Below, piece after piece: positions 1 through 7,360 of a DNA stretch of 10,660 nucleotides. The translations under genes and the position numbers were made by a program. This stretch comes from Acidobacteriota bacterium (GTDB lineage: Bacteria > Acidobacteriota > Terriglobia > Terriglobales > Acidobacteriaceae): positions 1-10,660 of the forward strand of contig JAKABE010000077.1 in assembly GCA_021801945.1 (NCBI GenBank). Direction: 5' to 3'. Under the pieces are notes generated by a model. It did no database searches. It saw nothing but the letters and a program-made list of their open reading frames with translations, and was not told where the DNA came from. The stretch's first letter is position 1. Each line of letters opens with the position of its first letter.

Positions 1-3000
1 GAAGACGTGAACACCGGGGCACGGCGCGCCACGGCCAGCAGCCGCGACGGCCGCTATCAGATTCTCGATTTGCCCGCTGGCAGTTACAGAATCGTGGTCA
101 AGAAAGAAGGATTTACCGAAGCGATTCGCGCCGGAATTCAGCTTTCCGTGGGCCAGGAGGCTGCGGCCAATGTGCGCCTCACCGTGGGCAGCGTGAGGCA
201 GCAGGTGACAGTAAACGCCAATGCGGCCGCTGTGAATCTGACCACCGCCGACATCTCGGGTCTGGTAGACGAGCAGCAGGTAAGCGACCTGCCGCTTAAT
301 GGGCGCAGCTACGACGAGTTGCTCACGCTGAATCCTGGGATTGTGAACTTCACTTCACAAAAGGTGGGTGGAATCGGGGTTTCCAACTCCACGGTGGGCA
401 ACGATTTTGCCGTCTCCGGCAATCGCCCGCAACAGAATCTGTTTCTGCTCAACGGCGTGGAGTTCACCGGAGCAGCGGAAAACAACATGCAGCCGGGAGG
501 CACAAGCGGCCAGTTACTGGGCGTTGATGCGGTGCAGGAGTTCAATGTGCTGCGCGATGGCTATGGCGCCGAATACGGCAAGCGTCCGGGAGCGCAAGTG
601 CTGATTGTCACCAGGGGCGGCACTAACGAGTTGCACGGCTCGTTGTACGAGTTTGTGCGCAACTCCGCCTTCGACGCGCGCAACTACTTCGACCGGGGTG
701 CCGCGCCGCCGTTTCAGCGCAACCAGTCCGGAGCCTCGCTCGGCGGGCCCATCCAGAGAAACAGAACATTTCTGTTCGGCAACTTCGAAGGGTTCGAGCA
801 ACACCTGCATCAGACCGGCGTGGCTTTGGTTCCGGATAGTGAGGCGCGCAAGGGCTACCTGCCCTGCAAACTGGTAAGCCCCGCGCCGAATCCGTGCCCT
901 ACGTCGGGATTGGTGGACGTCGGCGTCGGGCCGGGGGTGGCGCCGCTGTTCAACCTGTGGCCCGTGCAAAGCCCCGGCGCGCCCGACTTTGGCGGTATCG
1001 CGGAGGCCTTCAACAGCCCGCTGCAGACCATCCGCGACGACTTTGGCACGACGCGCCTGGACCGCGTGTTTTCCAGTGCCAACACCTTCACCGGTGTGTA
1101 CACCATTGACAACAGCGCGGACGTGACGCCCACCGCCGCCAATCTCTACAGCACCGACCTCGAGAATCTGCGCGAGCAGGTGCTGAGCCTGCGGGAGACG
1201 CACGTCATTTCTCCCACGCTGCTTAATACGGCGACCATCGGCTTCTCTCGTGCCGCCTACTTCTATACCGGCGAGCCCACGCCGGGCACGCCGGCAGCCG
1301 GGGTTCCGGGCTTTGTGGGGAACAAGCCCGTAGGCGCGGTGGTGGTGGGAGGCAGCGCCGCCGCGAATCCATCCGCACAGGTGAGCCTCGCGGGCAGCAA
1401 TATCGGCAGCGATCTGCACATCGCGCGGAACCTTTACACCTATGAGGATCATTTGATCCTGACGCAGGGGCTGCATAACCTGAACATGGGAGTGTGGCTG
1501 CAGCCCCTCGGCTCCAACGAGGATCTGGCCCTGACGCAATTCGGGCAAACGACCTTCACAGGACTCCAGCAATTCCTGGAGGGCACAGTGGGCACGTTTC
1601 TCTACGATCCGGCGCCCACGGAAATGAACTGGCGCTCGCTCATGGGCGCCTGGTACGCGCAAGACACCTATCGCGCTACGCCCAAACTGACATTGACATT
1701 CGGCTTCCGCGCGGCCTTCACCACGGGATGGAACGAGGCGCACGGGCGGGCGGCAAACTTCGTCTTCAGCAACGGAATCATCCAGACGCAGCCGCGCATT
1801 GGGCGCTCGGCGTTCACAGTGAATAACGCCAAATTCCTGCCCCAGCCGCGCTTCGGACTGGCATGGAGCCCGGCGAGCGGGAAGACCGTCGTGCATGCGG
1901 GCTTCGGCATGTACAACGACTTGCAGGACGCGCTCGGCTACCGCATGGACCAGAATGCGCCCTTCAACCCGTCCTATAGCATCGCCAACCTTCCCGTCTC
2001 CAGCCTGCCGCTGTCAGTCTCGCCTCCGGCCAACGCCAGAGTCGCGCCTGGCGGCGTACAACCCGACATGAGCACTCCCACGCTCGTCTCCTACTCAATG
2101 CACATTGAACAGGAGCTCACACCCAATACGGTCTTGACGTTGGGCTACGTGGGCTCGTACGGATACCACGAGCTTGTCAGTTTGGATGACAACGAGCCCA
2201 CCCCGACCGTCTGCCCGGGTGCTTCTTGCCCGGCAATTTATCCGGCGAATTTCCCCGCGCCGCTGGCAGGCAAGCCTGTCCCGGCGGGCACCTATTACGT
2301 CGCTCCGGGAACGCCGCTGGCCAATCCGGCGCTAGGCCCCGCGTGGGCGTGGTTTTCGGTGGGAACCAGCTCCTACAATGCGCTCCAGGTGGACGCCAAC
2401 CACCGCATGAGCAAGGGCTTGCTGATGCGCGCGGTTTATACCTGGTCCAAGGCGCTCGACGACGGCGATTCGCTGAATGGAACCGCAGCAGGCAATGCGC
2501 CGGGGCTGGTCGAGAATCCCTTCGACGTGAAAGCGGACTGGGGTCCAGCGACCTACGACGTAAGAAATGCAGCCACGCTCGATGGCGTTTACGAGCTGCC
2601 GTTCGGGAAACAGCGGCGCTACCTGAACCGGTTGACCGGCTTTCCTGATGCCATGGTCAGCGGCTGGACGGCGACCTCCATTGTCACCTTGCAGTCCGGC
2701 TTCCCGTTTACGCCCCAGCTCAGCTATAACCCGTCGAACAACGGGGACACCAAGAACCCGGTGCGCTTGTTCGCCAATCCCGATTTCAGAGGTTCGGTGC
2801 TGGTTAAGAAACCGGGCGAGTGGTTCAACCCGCAAGCGTTCCTCGCCCCGCCTCCCGGGAGCGGATTCTACGGTAACCTCAGCCGGGACAGCTTGACTGG
2901 GCCGGGCGCGGCGGAGTGGGACTTTTCCATGCTCAAGGACACGGCCATTCATGAGGGTCTCGATCTCCAGTTCCGCGCAGAGTTTTTCAATATTTTGAAT

Positions 3001-3129
3001 CACACGAACTTCAACACGCCCAACCTGATCGTGTTTACTCCCTCCGGAGGGTCGCCCACGGCAGGCGTGATCACCAGCACCGCGACCACTTCACGCCAGA
3101 TCCAGTTTGCCGTGAAACTGCTGTGGTGA
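1..3129 (+). CDS. TonB-dependent receptor, Oar-like, with carboxypeptidase-regulatory-like N-domain (5' partial)
   Basis: The reading frame is open from the first base, so the true start and signal peptide lie upstream. A GTG at 7 is only an internal codon. The visible protein begins inside a CarboxypepD_reg-like/Cna-B type beta-sandwich (DGRYQILDLPAGSYRIVVKKEGF, about residues 16-40). A plug follows (QVSDLPLNGRSYDELLTLNPG around nt 280-340, then GNRPQQNLFLLNGVEF). The plug-to-barrel passage is EYGKRPGAQVLIVTRGGTNELHGSLYEFVRN near nt 570-660. The rest is a long barrel with many alternating aromatic strands, ending with a conserved FFNILNHTNF segment and a terminal aromatic residue (FAVKLLW), as expected for outer-membrane barrels. 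Members of this family usually run to roughly 1,000-1,200 residues, so perhaps 50-150 are missing. Such proteins are abundant in Acidobacteriota and are thought to import large ligands such as glycans. The substrate cannot be told from sequence, and no SusD or TonB partner is visible here. Confidence 0.93.
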   Translation, partial: EDVNTGARRATASSRDGRYQILDLPAGSYRIVVKKEGFTEAIRAGIQLSVGQEAAANVRLTVGSVRQQVTVNANAAAVNLTTADISGLVDEQQVSDLPLNGRSYDELLTLNPGIVNFTSQKVGGIGVSNSTVGNDFAVSGNRPQQNLFLLNGVEFTGAAENNMQPGGTSGQLLGVDAVQEFNVLRDGYGAEYGKRPGAQVLIVTRGGTNELHGSLYEFVRNSAFDARNYFDRGAAPPFQRNQSGASLGGPIQRNRTFLFGNFEGFEQHLHQTGVALVPDSEARKGYLPCKLVSPAPNPCPTSGLVDVGVGPGVAPLFNLWPVQSPGAPDFGGIAEAFNSPLQTIRDDFGTTRLDRVFSSANTFTGVYTIDNSADVTPTAANLYSTDLENLREQVLSLRETHVISPTLLNTATIGFSRAAYFYTGEPTPGTPAAGVPGFVGNKPVGAVVVGGSAAANPSAQVSLAGSNIGSDLHIARNLYTYEDHLILTQGLHNLNMGVWLQPLGSNEDLALTQFGQTTFTGLQQFLEGTVGTFLYDPAPTEMNWRSLMGAWYAQDTYRATPKLTLTFGFRAAFTTGWNEAHGRAANFVFSNGIIQTQPRIGRSAFTVNNAKFLPQPRFGLAWSPASGKTVVHAGFGMYNDLQDALGYRMDQNAPFNPSYSIANLPVSSLPLSVSPPANARVAPGGVQPDMSTPTLVSYSMHIEQELTPNTVLTLGYVGSYGYHELVSLDDNEPTPTVCPGASCPAIYPANFPAPLAGKPVPAGTYYVAPGTPLANPALGPAWAWFSVGTSSYNALQVDANHRMSKGLLMRAVYTWSKALDDGDSLNGTAAGNAPGLVENPFDVKADWGPATYDVRNAATLDGVYELPFGKQRRYLNRLTGFPDAMVSGWTATSIVTLQSGFPFTPQLSYNPSNNGDTKNPVRLFANPDFRGSVLVKKPGEWFNPQAFLAPPPGSGFYGNLSRDSLTGPGAAEWDFSMLKDTAIHEGLDLQFRAEFFNILNHTNFNTPNLIVFTPSGGSPTAGVITSTATTSRQIQFAVKLLW

Positions 3130-3239
3130 GGCGGGCAGGGCCGCAGGCGGCGCTGCCGGACCGAAAGCGCACAGAACCTTCCCCCGGAGTGGTTGCCCGC
3201 CGCGTCTAACCGGCAGGCAGTATTCTTCTTGCAGTGGAT
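3130..3239. other. Intergenic gap between receptor and moaDE
   Basis: This GC-rich spacer of 110 nt separates the receptor from the molybdopterin synthase gene. A weak inverted repeat (GGCAG ... CTGCC, about 3134-3156) follows the receptor stop, but no T-tract follows it, so I do not call a terminator. I see no convincing promoter hexamers and only a poor Shine-Dalgarno sequence before moaDE. Confidence 0.4.
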
Positions 3240-3989
3240 ATGAAGGTGCGCGTAATTCCATTCGGCATATTGAAAGAATGGCTCGGCCCGGCAGACGCGA
3301 TGGTCGAGTTGCCGGCGGGCGCCACGGTCGGGGAGTTGCTGGAGCGCCTGAGCGCCACCTTGCCCGCAGCCAGCCTGCAGGGCATCGCGGTAGGCGTCAA
3401 CGCCGAGTTTGCCTCGGCCGAACGAGTATTGCGCGACGGCGACGAGGTGGGTTTGCTGCCGCCTGTCTCTGGCGGCTGCGCCGCGCAGCCAGCCGACTCT
3501 TTGGACAACAACAGTGGTCCGGAGCATGTTACCGTGGCGCTCACGTGCGAGACGATCGACGCTGGAAAGCTGGTGGCCGAGGCCAAGCGCGGCGAGGATG
3601 GCGCAGTCGTAGTCTTTGACGGCATCGTGCGCAACCACTCGCGCGGCCGGCTTACGCTCTACCTGGACTACGAGGCCTATGAAGAGATGGCCCTCCGCCA
3701 GATGCGGGAGCTTGGGCGTCAGGCGCGGGAGCGCTTCGGCGTGCGCCAGGTAACCGTGGTGCACCGCCTGGGCCGGTTGCAGATCGGCGAAACCAGCGTA
3801 CTCATTGTGGTGGCTTCGGCGCACCGGGCGCAGGCCTTCGAGGCTTGCCGCTGGCTGATCGACACACTCAAGCAGACCGTGCCCATCTGGAAGAAGGAGA
3901 CCTTTGTGGACGGTGCAGTGTGGGCGCCGGGCGAGCCGTTTCCCCCCGCACTGGCGGTGGACACCATAGAGGCCCGCCATGAAGAGTGA
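3240..3989 (+). CDS. Fused molybdopterin synthase, MoaD-MoaE (MoaX-like)
   Basis: This single protein carries both subunits of molybdopterin synthase, which transfers two sulfurs to cyclic pyranopterin monophosphate in molybdenum cofactor synthesis in the cytosol. Counting from ATG 3240, residues 1-79 are the ubiquitin-like MoaD (KVRVIPFGILKEW to PPVSGG), with the Gly-Gly at 78-79. Residues 80-95 are a Ser/Asn/Pro linker. Residues 96-235 are MoaE, with FDGIVRNHS (Arg131), YEAYEEMA, HRLGRLQIGE, ASAHR (His195-Arg196), IDTLK (Lys211) and VPIWKKE (Lys218). The 7-residue spacing of Lys211 and Lys218 matches Lys119/Lys126 of E. coli MoaE, so the active site looks intact. A GTG at 3234 would add two residues; I prefer ATG because MoaD proteins usually start MKV. 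MoaD must expose a free C-terminal Gly-Gly for thiocarboxylation, so the fusion probably needs cleavage, as described for mycobacterial MoaX. No other mo- gene is in view. The next gene overlaps by 11 nt. Confidence 0.93.
   Translation: MKVRVIPFGILKEWLGPADAMVELPAGATVGELLERLSATLPAASLQGIAVGVNAEFASAERVLRDGDEVGLLPPVSGGCAAQPADSLDNNSGPEHVTVALTCETIDAGKLVAEAKRGEDGAVVVFDGIVRNHSRGRLTLYLDYEAYEEMALRQMRELGRQARERFGVRQVTVVHRLGRLQIGETSVLIVVASAHRAQAFEACRWLIDTLKQTVPIWKKETFVDGAVWAPGEPFPPALAVDTIEARHEE
3968..3972 (+). promoter_or_regulatory. Shine-Dalgarno supporting VWA-protein start at 3979
   Basis: AGAGG lies 6 nt before ATG 3979, inside the end of moaDE. It supports a start overlapping the upstream gene by 11 nt and possible translational coupling. 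Confidence 0.5.
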
Positions 3990-4947
3990 GCGGTCCTGCC
4001 GTGTGTTGGCGGCGCAGGGATGGCTGACCGTCCTTCAGCAATGCCTCTGCCCCGCGCTCCTCGCGCTGGCGCCGTTGATCGGCTCCGCGCAGCCAACCAC
4101 CCTGCGCTTGAACGTGAAACTGGTCAACGTCTTTGTGAATGTAACGGACAAGAACGGCGCCATCGTGGGCGGGCTGACGCGCAACGATTTCGCCCTCTTC
4201 GAGGATGGGCGGCCGCAGAAGATCGCGATCTTTGAGAAGCAGTCGGAGCTGCCGCTGAATCTAGTTCTGGCCATCGACACCAGCGGCAGCGTGTACAAGG
4301 ATATGCGCTCTGAGGCTGCTGCCGCGCGCCGTTTTGCGCACGACATACTGCGCCCGCAAGACCAGATGAGCGTCTACCGGTTTGCGACCTTCGTGCACCA
4401 GTTGACGCCCTTCACCAATAACTTGAAGATGATCAACCGCGGGCTGAGCGATTTGCACGGGGGCGGAGGGACTGAGCTGTACGAGGCCATCCGCACGGGT
4501 TCCGCGAGCCTCGGATCGAAGCAGGGACGCAAAGTGCTGCTGGTGATCTCCGACGGCGACGACATCGCGGATAGCGCGACCTATCCGGAGGCCTTAGAAG
4601 CGGCCTTGCGCGACGAAGTGATGATCTACTCGCTTATCGACGTGCCCATCGCAGCCAGCGCCGGCCGCGACATCGGCGGCGAACACGCGCTGATCACGCT
4701 GGCCGAGCAGACCGGAGGCAGGTATTTTTACGTGAACCAGGGCGGCATGGATGTGACCTTCAAGAAAGTGAGCGAAGATCTGCGTACGCAATACCTGCTC
4801 GGCTACTATCCACAGCACCAGTCGCCGGGGGTTGATTTCCATACCATCGAGGTCACGATTCCGCGCGCCGCACCCGGGCAATTCCAGATTAGTCACCGCG
4901 CCGGCTATTACTCAGACCCGCCGGCTGGAGCAGTGATTCCAAGGTAA
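3979..4947 (+). CDS. Secreted VWA-domain protein (VWFA-related Acidobacterial domain family)
   Basis: The 322-residue protein begins with a long N-region and a hydrophobic segment (about 23-37, CLCPALLALAPLIGSA). A likely signal peptidase site follows Ala37, so it is probably exported. After a short beta-rich domain (LVNVFVNVTDKNGAIVGGL, NDFALFEDGRPQKI, about 48-85) comes a von Willebrand factor A domain. The MIDAS metal site is complete: DTSGS (Asp100, Ser102, Ser104), Thr165 in GGGGTELY, and Asp192 in ISDGDD. The C-terminal part (LAEQTGGRYFYV, then LRTQYLLGYYP near 269-278, ending HRAGYYSDPP) is typical of the acidobacterial VWFA-related family, common in this phylum with no established function. 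VWA domains mediate metal-dependent protein contacts, so an adhesion or envelope-complex role is inferred only. The ATG is inside moaDE in another frame, with AGAGG 6 nt upstream. Sharing a transcript with moaDE is likely; a functional link is unproven. Confidence 0.9.
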   Translation: MKSERSCRVLAAQGWLTVLQQCLCPALLALAPLIGSAQPTTLRLNVKLVNVFVNVTDKNGAIVGGLTRNDFALFEDGRPQKIAIFEKQSELPLNLVLAIDTSGSVYKDMRSEAAAARRFAHDILRPQDQMSVYRFATFVHQLTPFTNNLKMINRGLSDLHGGGGTELYEAIRTGSASLGSKQGRKVLLVISDGDDIADSATYPEALEAALRDEVMIYSLIDVPIAASAGRDIGGEHALITLAEQTGGRYFYVNQGGMDVTFKKVSEDLRTQYLLGYYPQHQSPGVDFHTIEVTIPRAAPGQFQISHRAGYYSDPPAGAVIPR

Positions 4948-5060
4948 AAACGTGGTAGGGTGGAGGTGGCCCAAAAGGGCGCGTTCAGGCGACTGAGCTG
5001 CAGCGCCCCAAAGTCCGCAGCGGCAGGTAGCCTAGTGCCCTTCAGTGGGTATTTGTACGT
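4948..5060. other. Intergenic gap before the AmmeMemoRadiSam gene
   Basis: The spacer is 113 nt. A short perfect hairpin (GCCC AAAA GGGC, 4969-4980) is present, without a following T-run, so it is not a clear terminator. The sequence just before ATG 5061 offers no strong Shine-Dalgarno. I see no other feature. Confidence 0.35.
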
Positions 5061-6167
5061 ATGACGGCCCTGAAGGAGATTCTCGAAAAGCACGTCAGCG
5101 AGGCGGCGCAGGGCTTATACGAAAAGCTGGACCGCAAGCGGGTGCGCTGCTATGCCTGCGGACATTGCTGCCCGATTGCCGATGGCCAGGCAGGTGTTTG
5201 TAAAGTTCGCTGGAATCGCGGCGGAACGCTCTACGCCCCTTGGGGATACGTGGGTAGCGTACAGTGCGACCCCATTGAGAAGAAGCCCTTTTTTCATGCT
5301 TATAGCGGCGCGCTGGCCTATAGCTTTGGCATGTTGGGCTGCGATCTCCATTGCGCCTACTGTCAGAACTGGGTAACCTCGCAGGCGTTGCGCGATCCCG
5401 AGGCGGGAATCCGGCCGGCGGCGGTTAGGCCGGAAGAGCTGGTCGGCGATGCGCGGCGGCAGGGCGCCCGCGCCCTGGTGAGTACTTACAATGAGCCGCT
5501 GATTACCGCCGAATGGGCAGTGGCGATCTTCCAAGAAGCCAAGGCCGCCGGCTTGGCGACGGGCTTTGTCTCCAACGGCAACGGCACGCCCCAGGCGCTT
5601 GAGTTTCTGCGCCCGTGGGTGGATCTCTACAAGGTCGACCTGAAGTGCTTTGACGAGCAGCACTATCACCAGCTTGGCGGTCGCCTGGGGCCGATCCTGG
5701 AAACCATTCGCGGCCTCCACGCGATGGGCTTCTGGGTAGAGGTGGTGACGCTGGTGATCAAGGACTTCAACGATTCCGATGTGGAACTGCGCAGCATGGC
5801 GGAGTTTCTGGCCGGCGTGTCGGCAGACATTCCCTGGCACGTGACTGCCTTCCACAAGGATTACAGGATGACCGATCCGGACGACACCGGCCCGGAGACG
5901 CTGGTGCGGGCGGCGCGAATCGGCAAAGAGGCCGGTCTGCGCTACGTCTATGCCGGCAACCTGCCCGGCCGCGTCGGCGATCTGGAGAACACGCGCTGTC
6001 CAGGCTGCCAGGATCTGCTGGTCGAGCGTTACGCTTACCGTATCACCAACTACCGCTTGACTGCGGACGGCCACTGTCCGAAGTGCGGCGATGCTATTCC
6101 AGGGCGTTGGGATCGGGCCTTTCGTGGACAGATTTCAGCCTCGCCCTTTATTCCCCGGTCCCGCTAA
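5061..6167 (+). CDS. AmmeMemoRadiSam system radical SAM enzyme (PflA-related)
   Basis: This 368-residue protein is a radical SAM enzyme of the family whose genes often sit with AMMECR1 and Memo genes. The SAM cluster motif is C-x3-C-x2-C (Cys94, Cys98, Cys101; GCDLHCAYCQNW). Family hallmarks are an N-terminal cysteine group (CYACGHCCPIADGQAGVC, Cys30, 33, 36, 37, 47), the VR-N-GG-LY block, DPIEKKPFFH (70-79), STYNEP (141-146), SNGN (171-174) and KVDLKCF (191-197). A C-terminal zinc-ribbon-like part has two CxxC pairs (Cys313/316 and Cys339/342). Length and domain order are those of a full family member. It should cleave S-adenosylmethionine reductively to a 5'-deoxyadenosyl radical in the cytosol; the substrate is unknown to me. 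Older annotations call such proteins pyruvate formate-lyase activating enzymes, but no glycyl-radical enzyme gene is adjacent. AMMECR1 and Memo are not in this window, so the gene is an orphan here. ATG 5061 fits family starts, although the ribosome binding site is weak. Confidence 0.92.
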   Translation: MTALKEILEKHVSEAAQGLYEKLDRKRVRCYACGHCCPIADGQAGVCKVRWNRGGTLYAPWGYVGSVQCDPIEKKPFFHAYSGALAYSFGMLGCDLHCAYCQNWVTSQALRDPEAGIRPAAVRPEELVGDARRQGARALVSTYNEPLITAEWAVAIFQEAKAAGLATGFVSNGNGTPQALEFLRPWVDLYKVDLKCFDEQHYHQLGGRLGPILETIRGLHAMGFWVEVVTLVIKDFNDSDVELRSMAEFLAGVSADIPWHVTAFHKDYRMTDPDDTGPETLVRAARIGKEAGLRYVYAGNLPGRVGDLENTRCPGCQDLLVERYAYRITNYRLTADGHCPKCGDAIPGRWDRAFRGQISASPFIPRSR

Positions 6168-6304
6168 CGTGGTTCTGCGTCTCGCACCCAAACAAGTTAA
6201 AGCAGGCCAGCTCGCAGCCCCGCACTTCACACTCCAACTTGAGGCAGGGCGGCCGGCCGCTTCCTCCCACCATCTGCGCAGCGAAGTTTTAACACAACAT
6301 TTAT
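6168..6304. other. Upstream half of the 249-nt gap, possible promoter zone
   Basis: This half of the gap contains a perfect 12-bp palindrome (GCGGCCGGCCGC, 6249-6260) without a T-run. From about 6286 there is a clearly more AT-rich patch. TTAACA at 6289-6294 could be a -35 element, but its 17-nt-spaced partner (TAGCGT, 6312-6317) is a poor -10 and lies inside the folding leader. I therefore note a promoter zone without calling sites. Confidence 0.3.
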
Positions 6305-6412
6305 GCGATCGTAGCGTCTGTTTAACGTAAAGAGGTTGCATGCCTTCGGTGAAATGCAGCCTCGCCCAACCAGCGGGCTGCTGACCGATCGCGCCTCCAA
6401 CATCAGGAGGTG
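6305..6412 (+). promoter_or_regulatory. Candidate structured mRNA leader with Shine-Dalgarno-masking hairpin
   Basis: Several helices can be drawn by hand. An outer helix pairs GCGATCG (6305-6311) with CGATCGC (6386-6392), 7 bp. Inside it, GAGGTTGCAT (6332-6341) pairs with ATGCAGCCTC (6354-6363), 10 bp with one G-U, capped by an inner CC-TTC-GG. GCCC (6364-6367) can pair with GGGC (6375-6378). As an alternative, GCAGCC (6356-6361) pairs with GGCTGC (6376-6381), which would break the 10-bp stem. Finally CGCCTCC (6392-6398) pairs with GGAGGTG (6406-6412), 7 bp with one G-U, covering the strong Shine-Dalgarno AGGAGG (6405-6410) of the gene at 6417. This layout resembles a translational switch. 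I recognise no known riboswitch class, and GC-rich DNA yields chance helices, so this is a hypothesis. Confidence 0.4.
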
Positions 6413-6416
6413 AAAG

Positions 6417-7196
6417 ATGAAGCGAGTCTATGTCCATTGGAAGCGCTGCTGCCTGTCTATGGGCTGTGTACTGGGTATGACCGCTGCGCTAGGGAGCGGC
6501 AGTCTTTGTTTTGGCCAGTCTCTGCCCCCCTCAACCGCCATTCCCGTCCAGTTCACGCAGACAATTCAGGCCGGCAAGGTCGCGCCGGGCACTCTGATCA
6601 CCGCAAAGGTCATGCAGACGGTCATGGAACTGCTCCCCAAAGGGACCGTGTTGGAGGGCCGCGTCACCGGTTCGCGCGCCTTTGTCTTCAATCCTGCGCC
6701 GCACGCGGTACAGGAGCCTTCGTATCTTTCGATCCACTTCGAGAGAGCCATCGTTGAAGGCAGAGAGATTCCAGTCAACGTCCATGTGCGTGCTCTTGCG
6801 GACAACCTGAACGCATACGATGCAAGTTATCCCCATCGCCTTGGCGATTCGGATCATTTTTACTTCATGCAGCAGATCGGCGGAGACCAATACTCCCTGG
6901 TGGGCAAGACTCTCTTGAACTCCGAGGGCGACGTCGTTGGCTCCATCCACGAGCAAGGCGTGGTGGGCAAGCTGATTCCAACGGCCTATGCGAACCACTT
7001 TGCAGGTCCGGCCTGCAATGGAACACAAACCCAACAGGCTCTAGGGATCTTCTCGCCCAGCGCTTGCGGTCTCTACGGGTTCGCCTCTGTTGAATTGGCG
7101 AACAGCGGCCGCGAAGATGGAACCGTCCGGCTGGAATCCTTTCGCCGTACAGTCAAGCTCTATGCCGGGAGCGCAGCCCTGCTCGAAGTGAACTGA
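6417..7196 (+). CDS. Secreted conserved hypothetical protein, acidobacterial family
   Basis: The 259-residue protein starts at an ATG 6 nt after a near-perfect Shine-Dalgarno (AGGAGG, 6405-6410). It has a signal peptide: basic MKRVYVHWKR, a hydrophobic stretch to about residue 31, and a likely cut near LCFG-QS (33/34). The mature part opens with IPVQFTQTIQAGKVAPGTLITAKV (43-65) and LLPKGTVLEGRVTGS (72-86), a pattern of small beta domains loosely like the LPxGt...G.V strands of VirB10/TrbI proteins. The C-terminus (SPSACGLYGF 213-222, GREDGTVRLES, VKLYAGSAALLEVN) matches a family I associate with Acidobacteriota. Cys200 and Cys217 could form a disulfide in the periplasm. No catalytic motif is visible and no function can be assigned. 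The gene stands alone behind a 249-nt gap with a foldable leader, which suggests its own transcription and perhaps translational control. Confidence 0.85.
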   Translation: MKRVYVHWKRCCLSMGCVLGMTAALGSGSLCFGQSLPPSTAIPVQFTQTIQAGKVAPGTLITAKVMQTVMELLPKGTVLEGRVTGSRAFVFNPAPHAVQEPSYLSIHFERAIVEGREIPVNVHVRALADNLNAYDASYPHRLGDSDHFYFMQQIGGDQYSLVGKTLLNSEGDVVGSIHEQGVVGKLIPTAYANHFAGPACNGTQTQQALGIFSPSACGLYGFASVELANSGREDGTVRLESFRRTVKLYAGSAALLEVN

Positions 7197-7249
7197 CCGT
7201 TCAGAACGAGATGCGGTAACGTGATGGCCGGCGGCCCGCCCCTTGGATC

Positions 7250-7269
7250 GCTCAGCAATGCGGCTGAGC
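7250..7269. repeat. Perfect 7-bp inverted repeat after the secreted protein gene
   Basis: GCTCAGC (7250-7256) and GCTGAGC (7263-7269) pair perfectly around the loop AATGCG, 54 nt after the stop at 7196. No T-run follows, so it is either a 3'-end stabilising hairpin or an atypical terminator. Confidence 0.45.
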
Positions 7270-7360
7270 CGGGCCGTCCGCCAGGCACGCAAGGATTGGA
7301 AATTTCGCGAAGACCCAAGATCGCCGGGGCACGATCCTGATTATGCGGCGGGGACAAAAC

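Noticed and set aside
514..1896. 460-codon open frame on the minus strand
   Set aside because: It lies wholly antisense to the receptor, is Arg/Ala/His-rich with no recognisable domain, and is a by-product of GC-rich codon bias.
3000..3980. 326-codon minus-strand frame opposite moaDE
   Set aside because: It is antisense to well-conserved MoaD and MoaE motifs and has no domain of its own.
5061..6167. Pyruvate formate-lyase activating enzyme
   Set aside because: The N-terminal cysteine group, DPIEKKP block and C-terminal CxxC pairs fit the AmmeMemoRadiSam family, and no glycyl-radical enzyme is adjacent.
6249..6260. Perfect 12-bp palindrome GCGGCCGGCCGC
   Set aside because: It is a short GC-only sequence with no T-run and no partner, likely by chance in GC-rich DNA.
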